Positions 45,920-57,683 are shown, numbered from the stretch's first letter. The stretch: 64,000 nucleotides of DNA from Cyanodermella asteris (GCA_900618795.1 UYJD01000014.1:570930-634929); one strand, 5' to 3'. Numbers and translations: made by a program. Notes: generated by a model from the letters alone, not told the origin.

Positions 45920-47579
45920 ATGAGGAACGTCCTGGTCAGGGTGAGCATGATTCGGTCCTGCGCAATTGCACTGCACATAGTTTTACTGATATATCGGCAT
46001 CTAGTGGAGTCTCTCGCGATGGCCGGAAGCTCGAATGCAGGCACGATTCATCCCAGCGGGCTGGGCAGTCGCTCGTTCGTCCTACCAGCGCATCAGCCCT
46101 CAGCGCAGCTTTACCACATCGTCCAGTCAACAGGAGGAAGCCCGGTCTGGTAATGACAGCACCGTGCAATCTAGCAATGGGAAGCTGGAAGGACCGCAGA
46201 GCAAGGCGAACCCGAAGGACAGCAGACCCGCAGAGCCACCGTCGGACTGGGATGAGAACCCCAATCTGTCTATATCGGCCTTCTCAGAGCTCCCCTCGGC
46301 CAACTTCGGTGTCAATCAACACATGATAATAAATGCCGAATTCAAGGAGGCGTTACGGCAAATACTCTGGCAGTTTCGAGCGCCTATTCGGTATGCCTTT
46401 GCCTACGGGTCCGGCGTTTTCCCGCAGACCGCTTCCAAGGGTAGCGGCAAAAGCATACATCCCCACCCACCCAAAGCTGTAACGAACGTGCAAGGCCACG
46501 AGGGCAAGATGATCGACTTTATCTTTGGCGTGTCCTACACCGAGCATTGGCATTCTCTCAACCTCCACCAGCATCGAGATCACTACTCAGGCTTGGGTGC
46601 ATTTGGCTCGGGGATGGTGAGGCGTGTTCAGGACAACTTCGGCGCTGGGGTCTACTTCAACCCCTATATCACTGTCAATGGTACACTGATCAAGTATGGA
46701 GTCGTCAATCTGGACACATTGTGCAAGGACTTGTCGCGATGGGACACGCTCTATCTTGCAGGCCGGCTCCAGAAGCCCGTCAAGATCCTACGGGATGACC
46801 CACGCGTCCGTCTGGCCAACCAAGTCAACCTGATCTCGGCGGTGCGAACGGCTCTGCTTCTCCTTGGCAACCACTTCACCGAGAAGGAGCTGTACACTAC
46901 CATCGCCAGCATCTCGTACCTCGGTGACCCCCGCATGTCATTGCCCACGGAGAATCGCAAAAAGGTCGAGAACATCGTCAACCACCAGCTGACCAATTTC
47001 CGATACCTATACGGTCCTCTTATCGAGAACCTTCCGAACATCAGCTTCATTGACAGCCGATGCAGCAACAAACAGTGGCAGCACGATGACAGCATCGACG
47101 CCAAACTGGAGCAGGATATGGACCCGGTGAAGCGTGGTAACATGGTTCGGCGACTTCCGTCGAGCTTCCGCTCCAAGCTGTACTTCCGTTATCAGTCCAA
47201 ACTCGGCATACCTGGTCGCGAATTCAACGAGATGATGCAAGAGGCGAAAGACGAGGACGAGAAGGGGATCAAGAGGCAGCAGGGCGGTCGGTTCGAGCAG
47301 CGTGTCGCGAGTGATAAGCCCGACAGCCTGCACAAAGAGGTCAGCGAGTCCATCCGCAAGACGATTGCATGGCCAGCCACGAGTCAGAGCGTGAAGAGCT
47401 TCTTCACAGCAGGCGTTGGCAGGAGCTGGAGGTACATGAAGGAGAAACAGGAAAAGTTCAGAGAAGGCCAGAAGAAGGCAAATCGAAGCCAGGAGGAGAA
47501 GCAAGGTACGAAAGCAGTGAATGCTGCGATCGGCGAGCGGCCCAACGCCAACCAAAAGTCCGAACAGAGTTCGTCCTGA
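45920..47579 (+). CDS. TAM41: Mitochondrial phosphatidate cytidylyltransferase (CDP-diacylglycerol synthase)
   Basis: Makes CDP-diacylglycerol on the inner mitochondrial membrane, the first step toward cardiolipin. The main exon covers 46005-47579; the ATG at 46035 alone gives 514 aa. A 21 nt first exon at 45920-45940, with GTGAGC donor, TACTGAT branch and CTAG acceptor at 46002-46004, joins in frame and adds 17 residues of Arg-rich presequence, so this start was preferred. Conserved parts are FRAPIRYAFAYGSGVFPQ (nucleotidyltransferase Gly-Ser site), KMIDFIFGV with the catalytic Asp, HWHSLNLHQHRDHYS, FGAGVYFNPY, IKYGVVNLDTLCKDL and LYLAGRLQKPV. The C-terminus, after about residue 430, has a Lys/Gln-rich helical tail longer than in yeast. 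The frame is open throughout the main exon. Confidence 0.95.
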
Positions 47580-48179
47580 CCAGGTTCGTCAGACGCAAAT
47601 TATAGCCCGAGTGGCAAGGACAGCAGCTTTTCTTGTACATAGACTTGGAAAAGAAGAAAACGTAAAGCGATTTCCGAAATTGTGCGTCTTTCATCGCGAG
47701 CCTTGTCTCGAATATTGCATCCTCTCCCGGGTCTGGTTCATCGTTTCAGTGCAGTATTGTTTGGCATAGTCCGACGCAATGGATGGTAAAGTTTGGTTTC
47801 AGAAATGAGCTCACGACAGCTATATCCGGTAGGTTGTTGACCGAACATTATTGAGACTGCTCAGCTTGTCGTAGCTCATAATAGAATACGGGTCCTTCAC
47901 ATTGCCTCCGTTGCGGATGGTCGAAAATGAGACGGCAACATGTCTCCCGATGCATCCCTCGTGTTCGTGCGCACCTTCAGCACTTGAAAATTGCGCCACG
48001 CTTCGAGACATGCACTTCGAATCCGTACCAAAGTCCTCAATGCCCCGTCGACTAACCAAATCAGACACGCCTACCAGATTGTCTTTATAGAATTGCCGAT
48101 AGTCCGTCCGTGCTTGTCATGAGCCGTCGGGTCTCGGGGGTGTGCGATAATGCTTCGTTGAATGCAATATTTGTCCTGG
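47580..48179. other. Convergent 3' intergenic region
   Basis: 600 bp between TAM41 and the next minus-strand gene; only short frames. Confidence 0.5.
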
Positions 48180-48771
48180 TCAAGAACCCAGTCCGAACAG
48201 CTTCTTGAAACTTTTCTTGGGCTTCAACTGCGAACCTCGTATCAGCAATCCATCGCACGGCCGCCTCCAAATGGTCACATCACCGGCATCAATGACTCAC
48301 CTGCGATCTCGCAGCACCGTTACCATTACTGCTCGGCCTCTCGACCCCATCCGAGCGTCCCTCGTCTCCATTGTAAACCACGTACCATCCCACTTGCTCG
48401 TTCGTCTGACCCAACTTGCCCTTTAGCTCCTCCATCGCATCCTTCTGCTTCTTGGTCAATCCAAACTCGGCATCCTCCAGACCCTCGCGCACGTTGAAGC
48501 TCAAATCGAAATCCTTGACCTTGTCGACCACGAAAGCGTACGGCTGGCTGACAACGGATTCGACGTTCGGGTCGTGCTGCTCGACGAAACGGAGCCTGGG
48601 CAGCAGCTTCATCTCGTCCGGGAACTTCTCGCGGAAGTTTTCTAGTAGGGCGTCGTGAGATTCCGGGACGACGAGATATTCGGCGGCGGCTTCGTCGATG
48701 TTCTCGAGGATGATGTGGATGCGGATGTCGCGGCGGGGCCAGCGGAACCCGTGGACGAGGTACAGGGGCAT
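48180..48771 (-). CDS. Conserved small fungal protein of unknown function
   Basis: Two exons, 48771-48301 and 48227-48180, encode 172 aa. The ATG at 48771 begins the characteristic PLYLVHGFRWPRRDIRIHIIL block, followed by NIDEAAAEYLVVPESHDALLENF, LRFVEQHDP, and GWYVVYNGDE near residue 140. The second exon adds only LKPKKSFKKLFGLGS, a basic tail ending close to the form seen in related fungal proteins, which supports the splice (GTGAGT donor, CGCAG acceptor). The frame continues upstream of 48771 for 57 codons, but that part is Ser/Thr-rich and unlikely to be translated. The family is widespread in filamentous ascomycetes as I remember it, without a known activity; the basic tail could contact membranes or nucleic acid. 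Confidence 0.83.
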
Positions 48772-49867
48772 TTTGAGAGGAGTCTGGCACTGTTTGGCGC
48801 CGATTGGAGTGTCGGAGTTGCCGTAGTGAGACTCGGACGAAGGATGGATGAGTAGGAAATGCACCAATTGGACTTTCGTGGAAGAGAAGGCAGCTGAAGT
48901 CGAGTTGGAATCCGTTGGCCGTGGCGGTAATGCAGTCGACACGAAGAGTTAAAGTGAGCTCTGGTGGGATTGCTGGAATATTGTTGGCTGTGCGCTTACT
49001 TAGTGGTACATGCTCACTGATTCAGGTCGGATGACGAAGGCGGGTAGCTTGACTGCCGTGGGAGCAGAGTTGGGCAACTTTGTGCGAAACGAGAGACAAA
49101 GAAACGATTTCGAACGAGCTCAGAGTGATTCAGAGGCTTCGCAGGCACACTTTGATGCGGGAATCTGACGGCAGAGGCTGGGTAGAAGTAGGAGGCGGTA
49201 GTCATGTCAAGCTCACTCCCGCTTTAGCTTCGCTTTAGAGTTGGGCGGGGACTCGGGGACGCAGCAAACAGACTCTTCTAGCTCTTCTACGCCCGCTTCC
49301 CTTGCCAGACTTTGCCCAGACGTGCAGCGAGTCAGAGTGCCGGCCACGGCAGAAGGCGAGAAAGGCGTTGGATGCCGCAACAGTGATCATCGCTCTTCTA
49401 ACTTTCCACGCGTCTCCACTCCTTCAGCCTCAAACAGGCACGCTCGTTCTTGCACGCATCATCTGCTGTTCTCGTGGCCAAATCTCGTCTAGCTGTACTC
49501 GTTGCCTTGCGCTTATTTCGACTCGGCAGCAGGGCGCCCGGCCTCGACTTCAAGAGGTGGGACAGGGATACCCGGCAGCATGCATTCGTCTCTCCTCAAC
49601 GCTGGATCCTATTTGCGAATCCAGGAACGATACCACTACTGTGCCCCACACCGTTGAGGCCAGCGGCCGCCACTATGCTGCTGCTCCACCTGTTCCTTGC
49701 AAACAAGATTCTGCACCATCAAGTCACCAACCAACAGCATTCCTCAGAAAATCGGCAGGCCACTTCCGACGCCATCCTTGCCTGTTCCCTGCCCGGCCTT
49801 GATCCAAGGAACCCTTGCGTCACAAACGGCACTTTGATTTTTTGCCTATCCTCGTCGCTATGATACG
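48772..49867. other. Intergenic region with unconvincing plus-strand frames
   Basis: Overlapping plus-strand frames at 49302-49863 reach 137-166 codons but have no motif, and two phases are equally open. They end directly at the 3' end of DPH5. I do not call a gene. Confidence 0.45.
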
Positions 49868-50888
49868 CTACGAGCTTACGTGCTTAGCCCAAGCCTGATT
49901 GAACGAATCCACGTCCACGGCATATTCCCGCACATAATCTCTCTCCAAGTCGTGCGCCTTCCCGACCAGCACCAGCGAGTGCAGCGGCGCTCCCAGATCA
50001 GCCTGTGCGATCTGTGCCAGTGTGCCCGCGACAATGCGCTGGTCCTCGCTGCCGACTCGACCCACTGCCACGGCGACGCTATCTGGCCTGCACACGCCCT
50101 CTTGCCGCTCTTCCTCGATCTCGATCATCTGTTGCGCGCACTGCGCCGCTGTCATGAAGCGCGGCGGCTCATAGACTATTTTGCCCCGCGCCATCGCTTG
50201 CAGATTCGGCTCCTTGACCTTGATGTCCAGAAGTACTAGCGTGTGCAAGCCCAGTCCGACGTTCTCCTTGATCCGGTCGTAGAAGCTTGCAGGCCGCCAG
50301 TTGTCGGTGAAAAATACCATGCTGACCGTCTGTCCGAAGCTGTATAGTTGAAGGCCCGTCACGCCAATTGCGTTCATGATGCTGGCGTTTGGAATATTCC
50401 TGACGGGAATGCCGAGTTCTCTTGCACGAAGCACCAGGTCTGTGTGAGTGGTAGCGCTGCGTAAATTTTAGCATCAGACTTCGGAATCTCCGATAACATA
50501 GCATCATGATGGTATTCAATAGACACGATAGGATAGTAATAGGTAAGACATACCCGAATGGGTCTCCAACCACGAGAAATGCGACATCCACGTTCTGAGC
50601 ATCGGCAAGGATTTCATCACTCTTCGATTCGACCATCTCACGGTCGGCGATTGTTACTGATCTGCCATAGAAAGCTTCCTACTGCGCGTACCACCACATT
50701 AGCCTGAGCTCCTTCAAGCCATGAGGCGCATGCATTTCAGAGCTTTTACTCACCAACTTCTCCTTGTCAACGAGCAAGATACTCGTGTAAGCCTCAAGGT
50801 AGACACGGGCAGCATTCTTTGCAACCTCGAGTCCGCGAATAGTGATGTCCCGTTCGTCAGACAGACCCAAGCCTACGAGGTAGAGCAT
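49868..50888 (-). CDS. DPH5: Diphthine methyl ester synthase
   Basis: SAM-dependent methyltransferase that carries out the multiple-methylation step of diphthamide formation on elongation factor 2. Three exons, 50888-50754, 50678-50554 and 50456-49868, encode 282 aa, the family size. It begins [20 protein letters not shown], continues [10 protein letters not shown], and contains the SAM-site segment VVGDPFGATTHTDL formed across intron 2. The conserved core [23 protein letters not shown] and [18 protein letters not shown] follows, then [10 protein letters not shown] and [13 protein letters not shown]. Intron 1 ends in a tandem acceptor CAGTAG; only the second AG gives protein, because the first would place TAG directly after Leu45. 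Intron 2 is 97 nt with a GTATGT donor. Confidence 0.96.
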
Positions 50889-51509
50889 TTTGAAGATCTG
50901 AAGATCAGCACTGTAATTGAATGAATGGACGCCGTGAGGGCTCAGAAACTAAAACAAATCTTGGTTGAATCGGAGTTCGTGTTCCGATAGAGTTCTGCCA
51001 AGCCATCAGCCGATGTCTCATGAGACTCGATGCTCACTCAGCACCTCAACCTTTGACCTGATCAATCATAGAGCAACGTATAGAAATCCTTCATACTACG
51101 CATTGCACGCGCCTCCCAATAGCAAGCGTTCCGTAACCCCAAGCCGAGTTGCAGCCTGTCTCGAAACACCGTGACCGGTCTTTCCAGAACGTGACCGTCA
51201 CTCCGACATACGCTCGCTTCCTTCAACCTCTCCTACTACCTTTGGACTCCAAGCTGTATATAACCCTGGCATCAAAGTCCTACAAAACCATTCATTGGCG
51301 ATCGCCCATTCAAAGTCCCACATCCGCTCAAGACAGTGTATCGTCACCCTTCGTCGAGTTCCATCTACCACCTGATACTCCGAGCCCGGCCTCCTCTCAG
51401 ATTGTTGGCCAGAAGGCCCGACTTTCGTCGTCTGCCAGGGGCAACTCGTCCATTTAGATAAATCTTCAGCATCTGCCACATCCATCAAACCCACCACCCA
51501 CCACCCATC
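50889..51509. promoter_or_regulatory. Divergent promoter region DPH5 / SPT3
   Basis: 621 bp between opposing starts, with CA-rich sequence immediately before the SPT3 ATG. No factor site is claimed. Confidence 0.5.
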
Positions 51510-52481
51510 ATGGCGGACCAGCGCGGTACCGGCAAATACCGCCAAGAAATCACCCAAATGATGTACGTAGCCGGCGAAACCGCCGACTCGCCCCTCGAAA
51601 CAACCCAGATCATCGAAGAAGTCATCCGCGAACAGGTCGTCGAAATCCTGCAACAATGCCAAGAGCAAGCCATCCGCCGGGGCGTCCGCACAATCACCGT
51701 CAACGACCTCTTCTTCCTGATCCGCAAGGACACGGCCAAGACCGACCGGCTGAAGAACTTCCTCAGCTGGAAGGACGTGCGCAAGTCGGCCAAGGACAGC
51801 GACGACAACAAGGACGCGGGGGACATTGGCGCCGACGAGCTCGGCGGCGGCGACGCCGGCGCCACGGGACCGGTGGTCGGCGACGCGGGACGCAAGGCCA
51901 CGAAGCGGGCGCGCATCGTGCTGCCGTGGGATCCCGAGAGCTTCTACAGTCAGCAGGTCCCCGAGCGGGACGACGAGGAAGACGACGACCAGGGCGAGTC
52001 CAACGAGGCGACGCTGAAACGTCTGAAAGCCGCCGACGAGCGGACGCGCGACATGACCCGCGAGGAGTACGTGCACTGGTCCGAATGTCGACAGGCGTCG
52101 TTTACCTTTCGCAAGAGCAAACGCTTCCGAGAGTGGGCCGGCTTCGGGGTCATTACGGATGGGAAACCAAACGACGACATCATCGATATCCTGGGCTTCT
52201 TGACGTTCGAGATGGTGCAGACGTTGACCGAGGAGGCGTTGCAGGTCAAGAAGGAGGACGAGATGTACAAGTTGAAGACGGGCGGTGGCGAGGATGGCGG
52301 GAATAGCAAGAAGAGGAAGATCGATCGCGGTCCGTTTGAGCAGGAGCAGAAGGCCAAGGAGCCCATCAACGAGCGGCATGTGCGGGAGGCGTATCGCAGG
52401 CTGCAGCAGAGGACGAGGAGGCCGAAGCCGTGGATGGGGGCGAAGAACGCGTCGCAGCGGATTAGGATACAGCTGATATGA
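51510..52481 (+). CDS. SPT3: SAGA complex histone-fold subunit SPT3
   Basis: SAGA subunit that helps deliver TBP to promoters. A single exon encodes 323 aa. The first histone fold covers about 10-95 (KYRQEITQMMYVAGETADSP, VIREQVVEILQQCQEQAIRRG, VNDLFFLIRKD, RLKNFLSWKDVRKSAK). An acidic, Gly/Ala-rich linker follows. The second, intramolecular histone-fold half lies at about 200-260 (REEYVHWSECRQASFTFRKS, DDIIDILGFLTFEMVQTLTEEAL). The C-terminus has an NLS-like KKRKIDRGPF and a PINERHVREAYRRLQQ block. GC content is high and the opposite strand is open by codon bias. The start is the first ATG, closely matching the expected N-terminus. Confidence 0.96.
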   Translation: MADQRGTGKYRQEITQMMYVAGETADSPLETTQIIEEVIREQVVEILQQCQEQAIRRGVRTITVNDLFFLIRKDTAKTDRLKNFLSWKDVRKSAKDSDDNKDAGDIGADELGGGDAGATGPVVGDAGRKATKRARIVLPWDPESFYSQQVPERDDEEDDDQGESNEATLKRLKAADERTRDMTREEYVHWSECRQASFTFRKSKRFREWAGFGVITDGKPNDDIIDILGFLTFEMVQTLTEEALQVKKEDEMYKLKTGGGEDGGNSKKRKIDRGPFEQEQKAKEPINERHVREAYRRLQQRTRRPKPWMGAKNASQRIRIQLI

Positions 52482-52906
52482 GGAGCTTTCGCATGAATCT
52501 GGTTTGAGCGTTTACTACGGGAGAAATCATGGTTGGATCATCTTAATTACAGCATTTGTAATGGTTCACAGATTGGCCCTGGAACAATCTCATCCTCGAT
52601 GGCGCATTACACAGATATTCAGACTTCATGGATGATGGGCGTAGCTACCTGGGTGATAAAGTAGCTGAATTCTAGCTGGATAACGAGCTGGGCAGCTGGC
52701 TGCACAACTAGGTACCTAGCTATCGATACCAATGATCGCCTTCCTGATTGGCCCATGCACCCGCTTTCAAGTCTCCTGCTAGGTCATCAGATGGAAACTG
52801 AGCTAGATCACGCATGACACCAAGCACATGCAGTCCCGATTCCGCGATTTTCTCTCGAGTCCTATCCATCAGTGCGTGAAAGCCCTTGGCATCGCTGTCC
52901 CTTTGG
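52482..52906. other. Convergent 3' intergenic region
   Basis: 425 bp between SPT3 and the F-box gene; nothing recognised. Confidence 0.5.
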
Positions 52907-54499
52907 CTACCTTCCTCCTTCCGAGCACGGCGTTTCTTGCTGTTCCTTCGCAGCATCGTCCGAGCTCTTATCCACCACGGCTTCGGTTACCTTCTCGACC
53001 AAGTCGGCTTGACGCGGTGACGGCGAAGCTTCTCCTGGCTCGGATGGAGTCCCTGAGCTCCCCCTCTTCACGGTCTCGAATTTGAAGCTGAAGCAATCGT
53101 CGCAACTACTCGCGACGACACGGCGAAGCAGATCCGTCCTTTTACCTCGACCCTTCCTTTCGTCGCACACGGACCTCATCTCCTCAGAGAGCAGCTTCCC
53201 AAACTCGCGTGCCCCGTGCCAGATCAGATGCTCGAGCTTGATGCACCTAATTACCAGTTGCAAGGATCTTTTCCGTGCACGTAGGAAGCTTTCGGTCTCG
53301 ACATCGTCCAATTTAAGACACTGTGGTAAGCGAAGCTCGACACGCTTCAGCTCCGAGAAAATGCGAAATTGGGTGTGAAAGGAGAACGTGTTAAGGATCC
53401 ATTTGGGCCCTCTCTTCACCTTGGTGCAGAAATGGGAGCAGTCCCTAGAACCATCGAGTAGCAGTGTGTGCAGCTTGCAGCCAGACCTGCTGAGGAGCTC
53501 GGACCAGAATGTGGTCGAGTGTGTTGTTCCGCTGATGATGCCATCGAAATTCGTTTCGAGATATTTCAGCTTCGGTACACTGGGCCACATGAGTGGCTGG
53601 CGTACCATTCGAAATCCCGGCTCGTTGTATCGAACGACAAGCGTCTCAATGTTTGGGGGCAGGACGTTGAAAACATCGTGTATGCTGTCAATTCTGACAA
53701 GACCCAACTTCTTCAAGTTTACCATTTGACCAAATCCGAGACTCAGGCCTGGAGTAGGCACAGAATTCCCACTTGTTCCATCGTCCCTGATGTCCAGATT
53801 CTCGACCTTGAGGGCTTCAAGGTTGGGCGCTGCTTTCGGAAGCGGCTCGAGGTTGAAGATAAATGGTCGGGTTAACCTGGCTTCATCGGTAAATGTTAAT
53901 GACACCTGCTTCAATGTTGTACAAGTTCCCATGGGCTTGAGAGAGGCTAGCAAGGGATGCGCCAATAGTCTGACGACAAGCACCTCAAGATTTGGAAAGG
54001 CGTCCAGTAGGCCGTCCATTAGATCTCTCGTCGTGGCATGATGAAGTTCGAGGCGGCGTAGGCTTGTAGATACCGCCAGCTTGTGGTAACGTAGCAGGCC
54101 AGAACTTATCGCCAGGTTTTCCAGTTGATTGAGGAAACAGAGAGCATTGTATGGCTCGTCGATCCGAATCCAAGGCCCACATCTCCCTTCTCCCGACCCG
54201 TGGATGTATGACACCGTGCGTGTTGACCACTGAGCAAGTTCAACCATGCGCTTGACACCGGCTGAACGGTATTCCAGCTTGAACCTGTCGAAGTCTAGGT
54301 ATCTCCAAAGCTTCTGGCAGCCTTCCAGAGCTATTTTCCACGTCCGGCAAACACCCCGCAAGCACCACAGCTGAGCAGCTGTGAATTCGCCGAGGATCTG
54401 GATCAGAATCTCAGTCGGCAGATCATCGATGTCCGTCTGTCGGAATTTTGATGGCAGAAGCCCAGTGGTACCGATGTGCTCGTAAGCTAAAAGAGACAT
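52907..54499 (-). CDS. F-box protein with leucine-rich C-terminal region
   Basis: Probable SCF adaptor. A single exon of 530 aa from ATG at 54499; a further five codons upstream are open only from a GTG. The F-box lies near residues 22-65 (IDDLPTEILIQILGEFTAAQLWCLRGVCRTW). It is followed by leucine-rich segments of irregular repeat length (LENLAISSGLL, LRRLELHHATTRDL, FPNLEVLVVRLL, NLEALKVENLDI, LKKLGLVRID, KLKYLETNFDG) typical of fungal F-box/LRR proteins. The last ~60 residues are Ser/Glu-rich and disordered. No partner or substrate is suggested by the neighbours. The closest alternative is a plain F-box protein with a degenerate LRR. Confidence 0.85.
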   Translation of the reverse strand: MSLLAYEHIGTTGLLPSKFRQTDIDDLPTEILIQILGEFTAAQLWCLRGVCRTWKIALEGCQKLWRYLDFDRFKLEYRSAGVKRMVELAQWSTRTVSYIHGSGEGRCGPWIRIDEPYNALCFLNQLENLAISSGLLRYHKLAVSTSLRRLELHHATTRDLMDGLLDAFPNLEVLVVRLLAHPLLASLKPMGTCTTLKQVSLTFTDEARLTRPFIFNLEPLPKAAPNLEALKVENLDIRDDGTSGNSVPTPGLSLGFGQMVNLKKLGLVRIDSIHDVFNVLPPNIETLVVRYNEPGFRMVRQPLMWPSVPKLKYLETNFDGIISGTTHSTTFWSELLSRSGCKLHTLLLDGSRDCSHFCTKVKRGPKWILNTFSFHTQFRIFSELKRVELRLPQCLKLDDVETESFLRARKRSLQLVIRCIKLEHLIWHGAREFGKLLSEEMRSVCDERKGRGKRTDLLRRVVASSCDDCFSFKFETVKRGSSGTPSEPGEASPSPRQADLVEKVTEAVVDKSSDDAAKEQQETPCSEGGR

Positions 54500-55112
54500 C
54501 GTGGATGCGATCACTCAATTTCTTGTGATCTTTCGATAGCCCAAATTAGAAAAGTCTATTGGGGTTATATCCTACATAGCTCAGAGCTTATATGCCACAA
54601 ACAAACGGCCTTCGAGCGTTTGGGTCTTACCAAAGGTGCATGAATTCCCGAGGCAGTGGCTGCAAAGTCGATGCTTCACCCGACTGCGTCACTTCACCGT
54701 AATGAGTAGCTGTAGCATTCATTTGGCAAGTGCAAACAAAAGTCGCGGCAGAGAAACGGTGTGACTGAGAAAGCCCGAGTCACTCATTCGCAATTCTCTT
54801 CACCAGGAAACAGTAACACTCACAATAAGCTCGCGCCAAGAGGCTTACATGCAACTGGGAAACAGCATGGAACTTGTTCCGAGCCTCAAGAATTATGCGA
54901 AGTGTCTTTGATGATTCCAGCCCCTGAAGCATATTGGTGGATCAGGCATGTTTGTCAGAATCAGGACGATAGTACTGGCGGAGTTCATGCTCAGGATTTC
55001 GGCGGCCAACCCATCAGGACACTGATGTGGAGCAATGCGGGACGGCTGCGACCAAACGTGTTCAGCTCGCATCGCTTCTCGATCCTCTGTTTGCTGGGGT
55101 GAACAGGATTCA
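54500..55112. other. Intergenic region
   Basis: About 600 bp that holds the F-box promoter and the 3' flank of the transcription factor. A 113-codon plus frame at 54761-55102 has no motif. Confidence 0.5.
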
Positions 55113-57318
55113 TCACATTACCGATGCATTTTGTCCTAGTGAAGCAGTCTGTTCCATGAACGCGTCCCAGAAGCCGGTATCGAAATTGAACGGATCGAGG
55201 TTCGGCGGCAGCTCCCAAGCCGCCGCCAAAGACTGGTCCTCCTCGACGGCCGATGTCTCGGTGGTCAGATCTGGTCTAGCTTCCTCCGCATCGAGGAAAT
55301 CTTCCATCGTACGAGCAGCTTTAGAGAGGAGCGCGAAATTTGGCTCTCTCTTACTGGATAATGAGCCAAGCTGCACTTGTGACACCAGCAGTCTAAGATT
55401 CTGAGCGGCTCTGTGCAGCGGGAAAACTCCCAATGCTCGGGTTCGCCGCCGTTTAAGTATGGCAAGGAGGAGGATGCCAGCAGCGGGCAGCCCATAGTAT
55501 ATTACCTGGAACGGTCAGCTACAGCGGACGCCAAAAGGTGGATTACTACCTTCCAGACGAACCCAACACCAGAATTCGCCAAACGATCCCTTTGCAAAGT
55601 AGCTTCGGTTACAAGCTTGAGCATCTCGTCTGCAATAGCGACGATTGAGTCATCGGGCTCCCCTAGACTTTGCAGTTGCACAAAGCGGATTAAAAACAGC
55701 ACATGTAAGTAGTTCAATCTTGCGCTGAGCAAGAAATCGCGTTGAAACGCATTGCGCCCGTGCTCTTTCAAGCTTCCTTCGAGCTTCCACCTGTCTGGCA
55801 TGCTTTGCCAAAGCTCTTCAGCCCGAACTTGAATGTTGCTACTTGCATCAGCGCAGTCAAGAAATTGCTGGGATCGAAATAGCATACCTCGCTCTGTCGA
55901 AACAATTGCCCCTGCCTTGATCGGACAGCAATTCTAGTGCATCTTCCTTGAGCAGCGCACAGCGCGCAGACCAACTTGAGTCGGCGGCGAAGCTGACATC
56001 GTTTGCTTCCTCACTTTCCGAGCTGATTCCGATGCTTGCGTCGCCATCTAACAAACTCCGAGGGTACTGAAAATGGCAAAACCGTTTGCACAATCGCGGT
56101 GGCCGACCGAGAAAGATAGCAAGGTTCTTATCTGCACCGTACAAACGAGCAAACGCGGAACTCCTAATATCAGCAAGGAAGCTTGGAGTTCCATGGGGCA
56201 CCCTTTGGTGGTACCCCAAAGCGAGGAGTGAAGCAATTGCATCGCCAAGGAGTCGCCATGAGTTGTAGCCTGCTCTTCGTTCAGCAACTTTCGACCTACC
56301 AAGACCGTGTCGAACTCACTTTGGTCACCGTCGACGTATGAGTGCATGATCCAATTTTCATATTGCAGAACAAGCTGCAAGTTATTCAAGCGGTCCAGAG
56401 ACAAACAAATTTCCAGGGCTACATCGCACAAATTAGCAGCTGCTCTTCGCAGACGATATCGTTCCTCTTCAGTTCGATATAACGAAGGGAAGAAGTCGAT
56501 ATCATTCGTAGCCGCGGCGACAGCGGCCAGAAATATGCCCATCGTCTCCCATCGGGAGTGCTTGCCGGTGAATTGCGAGATATATGCTGGGAGCTCAGAA
56601 TCTTCCTCAAGGTGGAAAGATTGTCGAGATTCACGAAACAGACTCTCTCCTAAGGCTGAATGCCAGTTGGCAGATCTCGAAGAAACCAGATAGCGACCAA
56701 TGCTCGCCGTGCATGAATCAACAAAGGGACCGGCAAGTGTCAGATTGGACCATTTGGCACGCCAGAACGCAATGAGCTCTCCGAGAGCCGCCGCCGAGTA
56801 TTGGCTGACGAGTGCCTCAGTCAGTGCAGAGCCCTTTGCAATTGCAGAAGTTTGACCAGCGGTTCGCTCGTCATTGGAGTCCAGTTCGCCGGTCCGTGGG
56901 CTGAAATCATGGCCCTCGAGGCCCCCATCTCTGCCTTGAGGTGATACGTGGCTAAAAATGGCAACAGAGCTCAAGGATCCCAAGAACCCAGGATTTGGAT
57001 ACGGAACATCGTCAAGAGACGGGCCAGTAGCTCTTTGGACAGAGGAAACAGCAGGGTTGCTTCAACAAGTAGTGAGCCAAAGCCTTTTCTGCTCAAACAC
57101 ATTTAAACCAACCAGGTCGATTCAGCTGACGTCGGCGTAGGCCGCGGCGAGGCCTCGGAAGCACTCTCCGTATGTCTCTTCCTTTTAAAAGGGAGCGACC
57201 TGTAGGTGCATCGGTCACCCCTGTTTGCTTTCTCGCAGCGCGTACACACAGGGCGAAGGTGGTCACAGGCCAATTTTTGAAGTCTGCAAGGGTCACAGGC
57301 CGCCTTGCGTATCGGCAT
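55113..57318 (-). CDS. Zn2Cys6 transcription factor with fungal-specific regulatory domain
   Basis: DNA-binding regulator. Five exons are proposed: 57318-57113, 57059-56320, 56269-55888, 55838-55550 and 55505-55113, giving about 669 aa. The binuclear cluster has Cys at residues 8, 11, 18, 25, 28 and 37 (spacing 2-6-6-2-8), followed by a basic KRKRH stretch. The Fungal_trans domain holds NPGFLGSLSSVAIFSHV, SYNSWRLLGDAIASLLALGYHQRV (joined across intron 2) and FARLYGADKNLAIFLGRPPRL. The C-terminal exons continue VRAEELWQSMPDRW, VIYYGLPAAGILLLAIL, and end in an acidic activation-like tail (LPPNLDPFNFDTGFWDAF). Introns are 44-53 nt; the intron 1 donor (GTTGGT or GTCAGC) is uncertain. It starts 365 bp from, and divergent to, the PDC-like gene, so it may regulate that gene. 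Confidence 0.88.
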
Positions 57319-57683
57319 TGCCTCGCCCCAGACTATGCAGATCGCAGCGCGGACGGGACGCGAGTGAATCACTCAAAAGACGCAAAGGAAAATATCGGCG
57401 TGTTGTACAGTGTGAAGGTTAGAATCGGAATGTGGCCGGAGATGAATTCGCCGACATGGCCCAAGCGCGGTCTCTTCGTCCCGCGTCCAGCTCGCTGACT
57501 CGGAGAACGCGACTTCCCTTCGGAGTGATGACTTGTCTATATGCCAGGAATGTTTCTGGGCCCTTGTCCCCGTCAACATGGTCCATCTTGTCACATTCTC
57601 AGAGCTCTCTTCGACAACTCGAGGGCCTAGGAACCACGATCCTGGTCTCAACTCGTACATAGAGTATACACTATATTATCGCC
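57319..57683. promoter_or_regulatory. Divergent promoter region between the Zn2Cys6 factor and the PDC-like gene
   Basis: 365 bp that must contain both promoters. If the factor controls its neighbour, its CGG-type half sites should be here; several CGG and CCG triplets occur, but no convincing paired array was seen. Confidence 0.45.

Noticed and set aside
49302-49863. Overlapping plus-strand frames of 137 and 166 codons before the DPH5 3' end
   Set aside because: Two phases are equally open, with no motif and no clear start or splice signal.
51198-52379. 393-codon minus-strand open frame over SPT3
   Set aside because: Antisense to the high-GC SPT3 exon, Leu/Val/Asp-rich without motifs; a codon-bias shadow.
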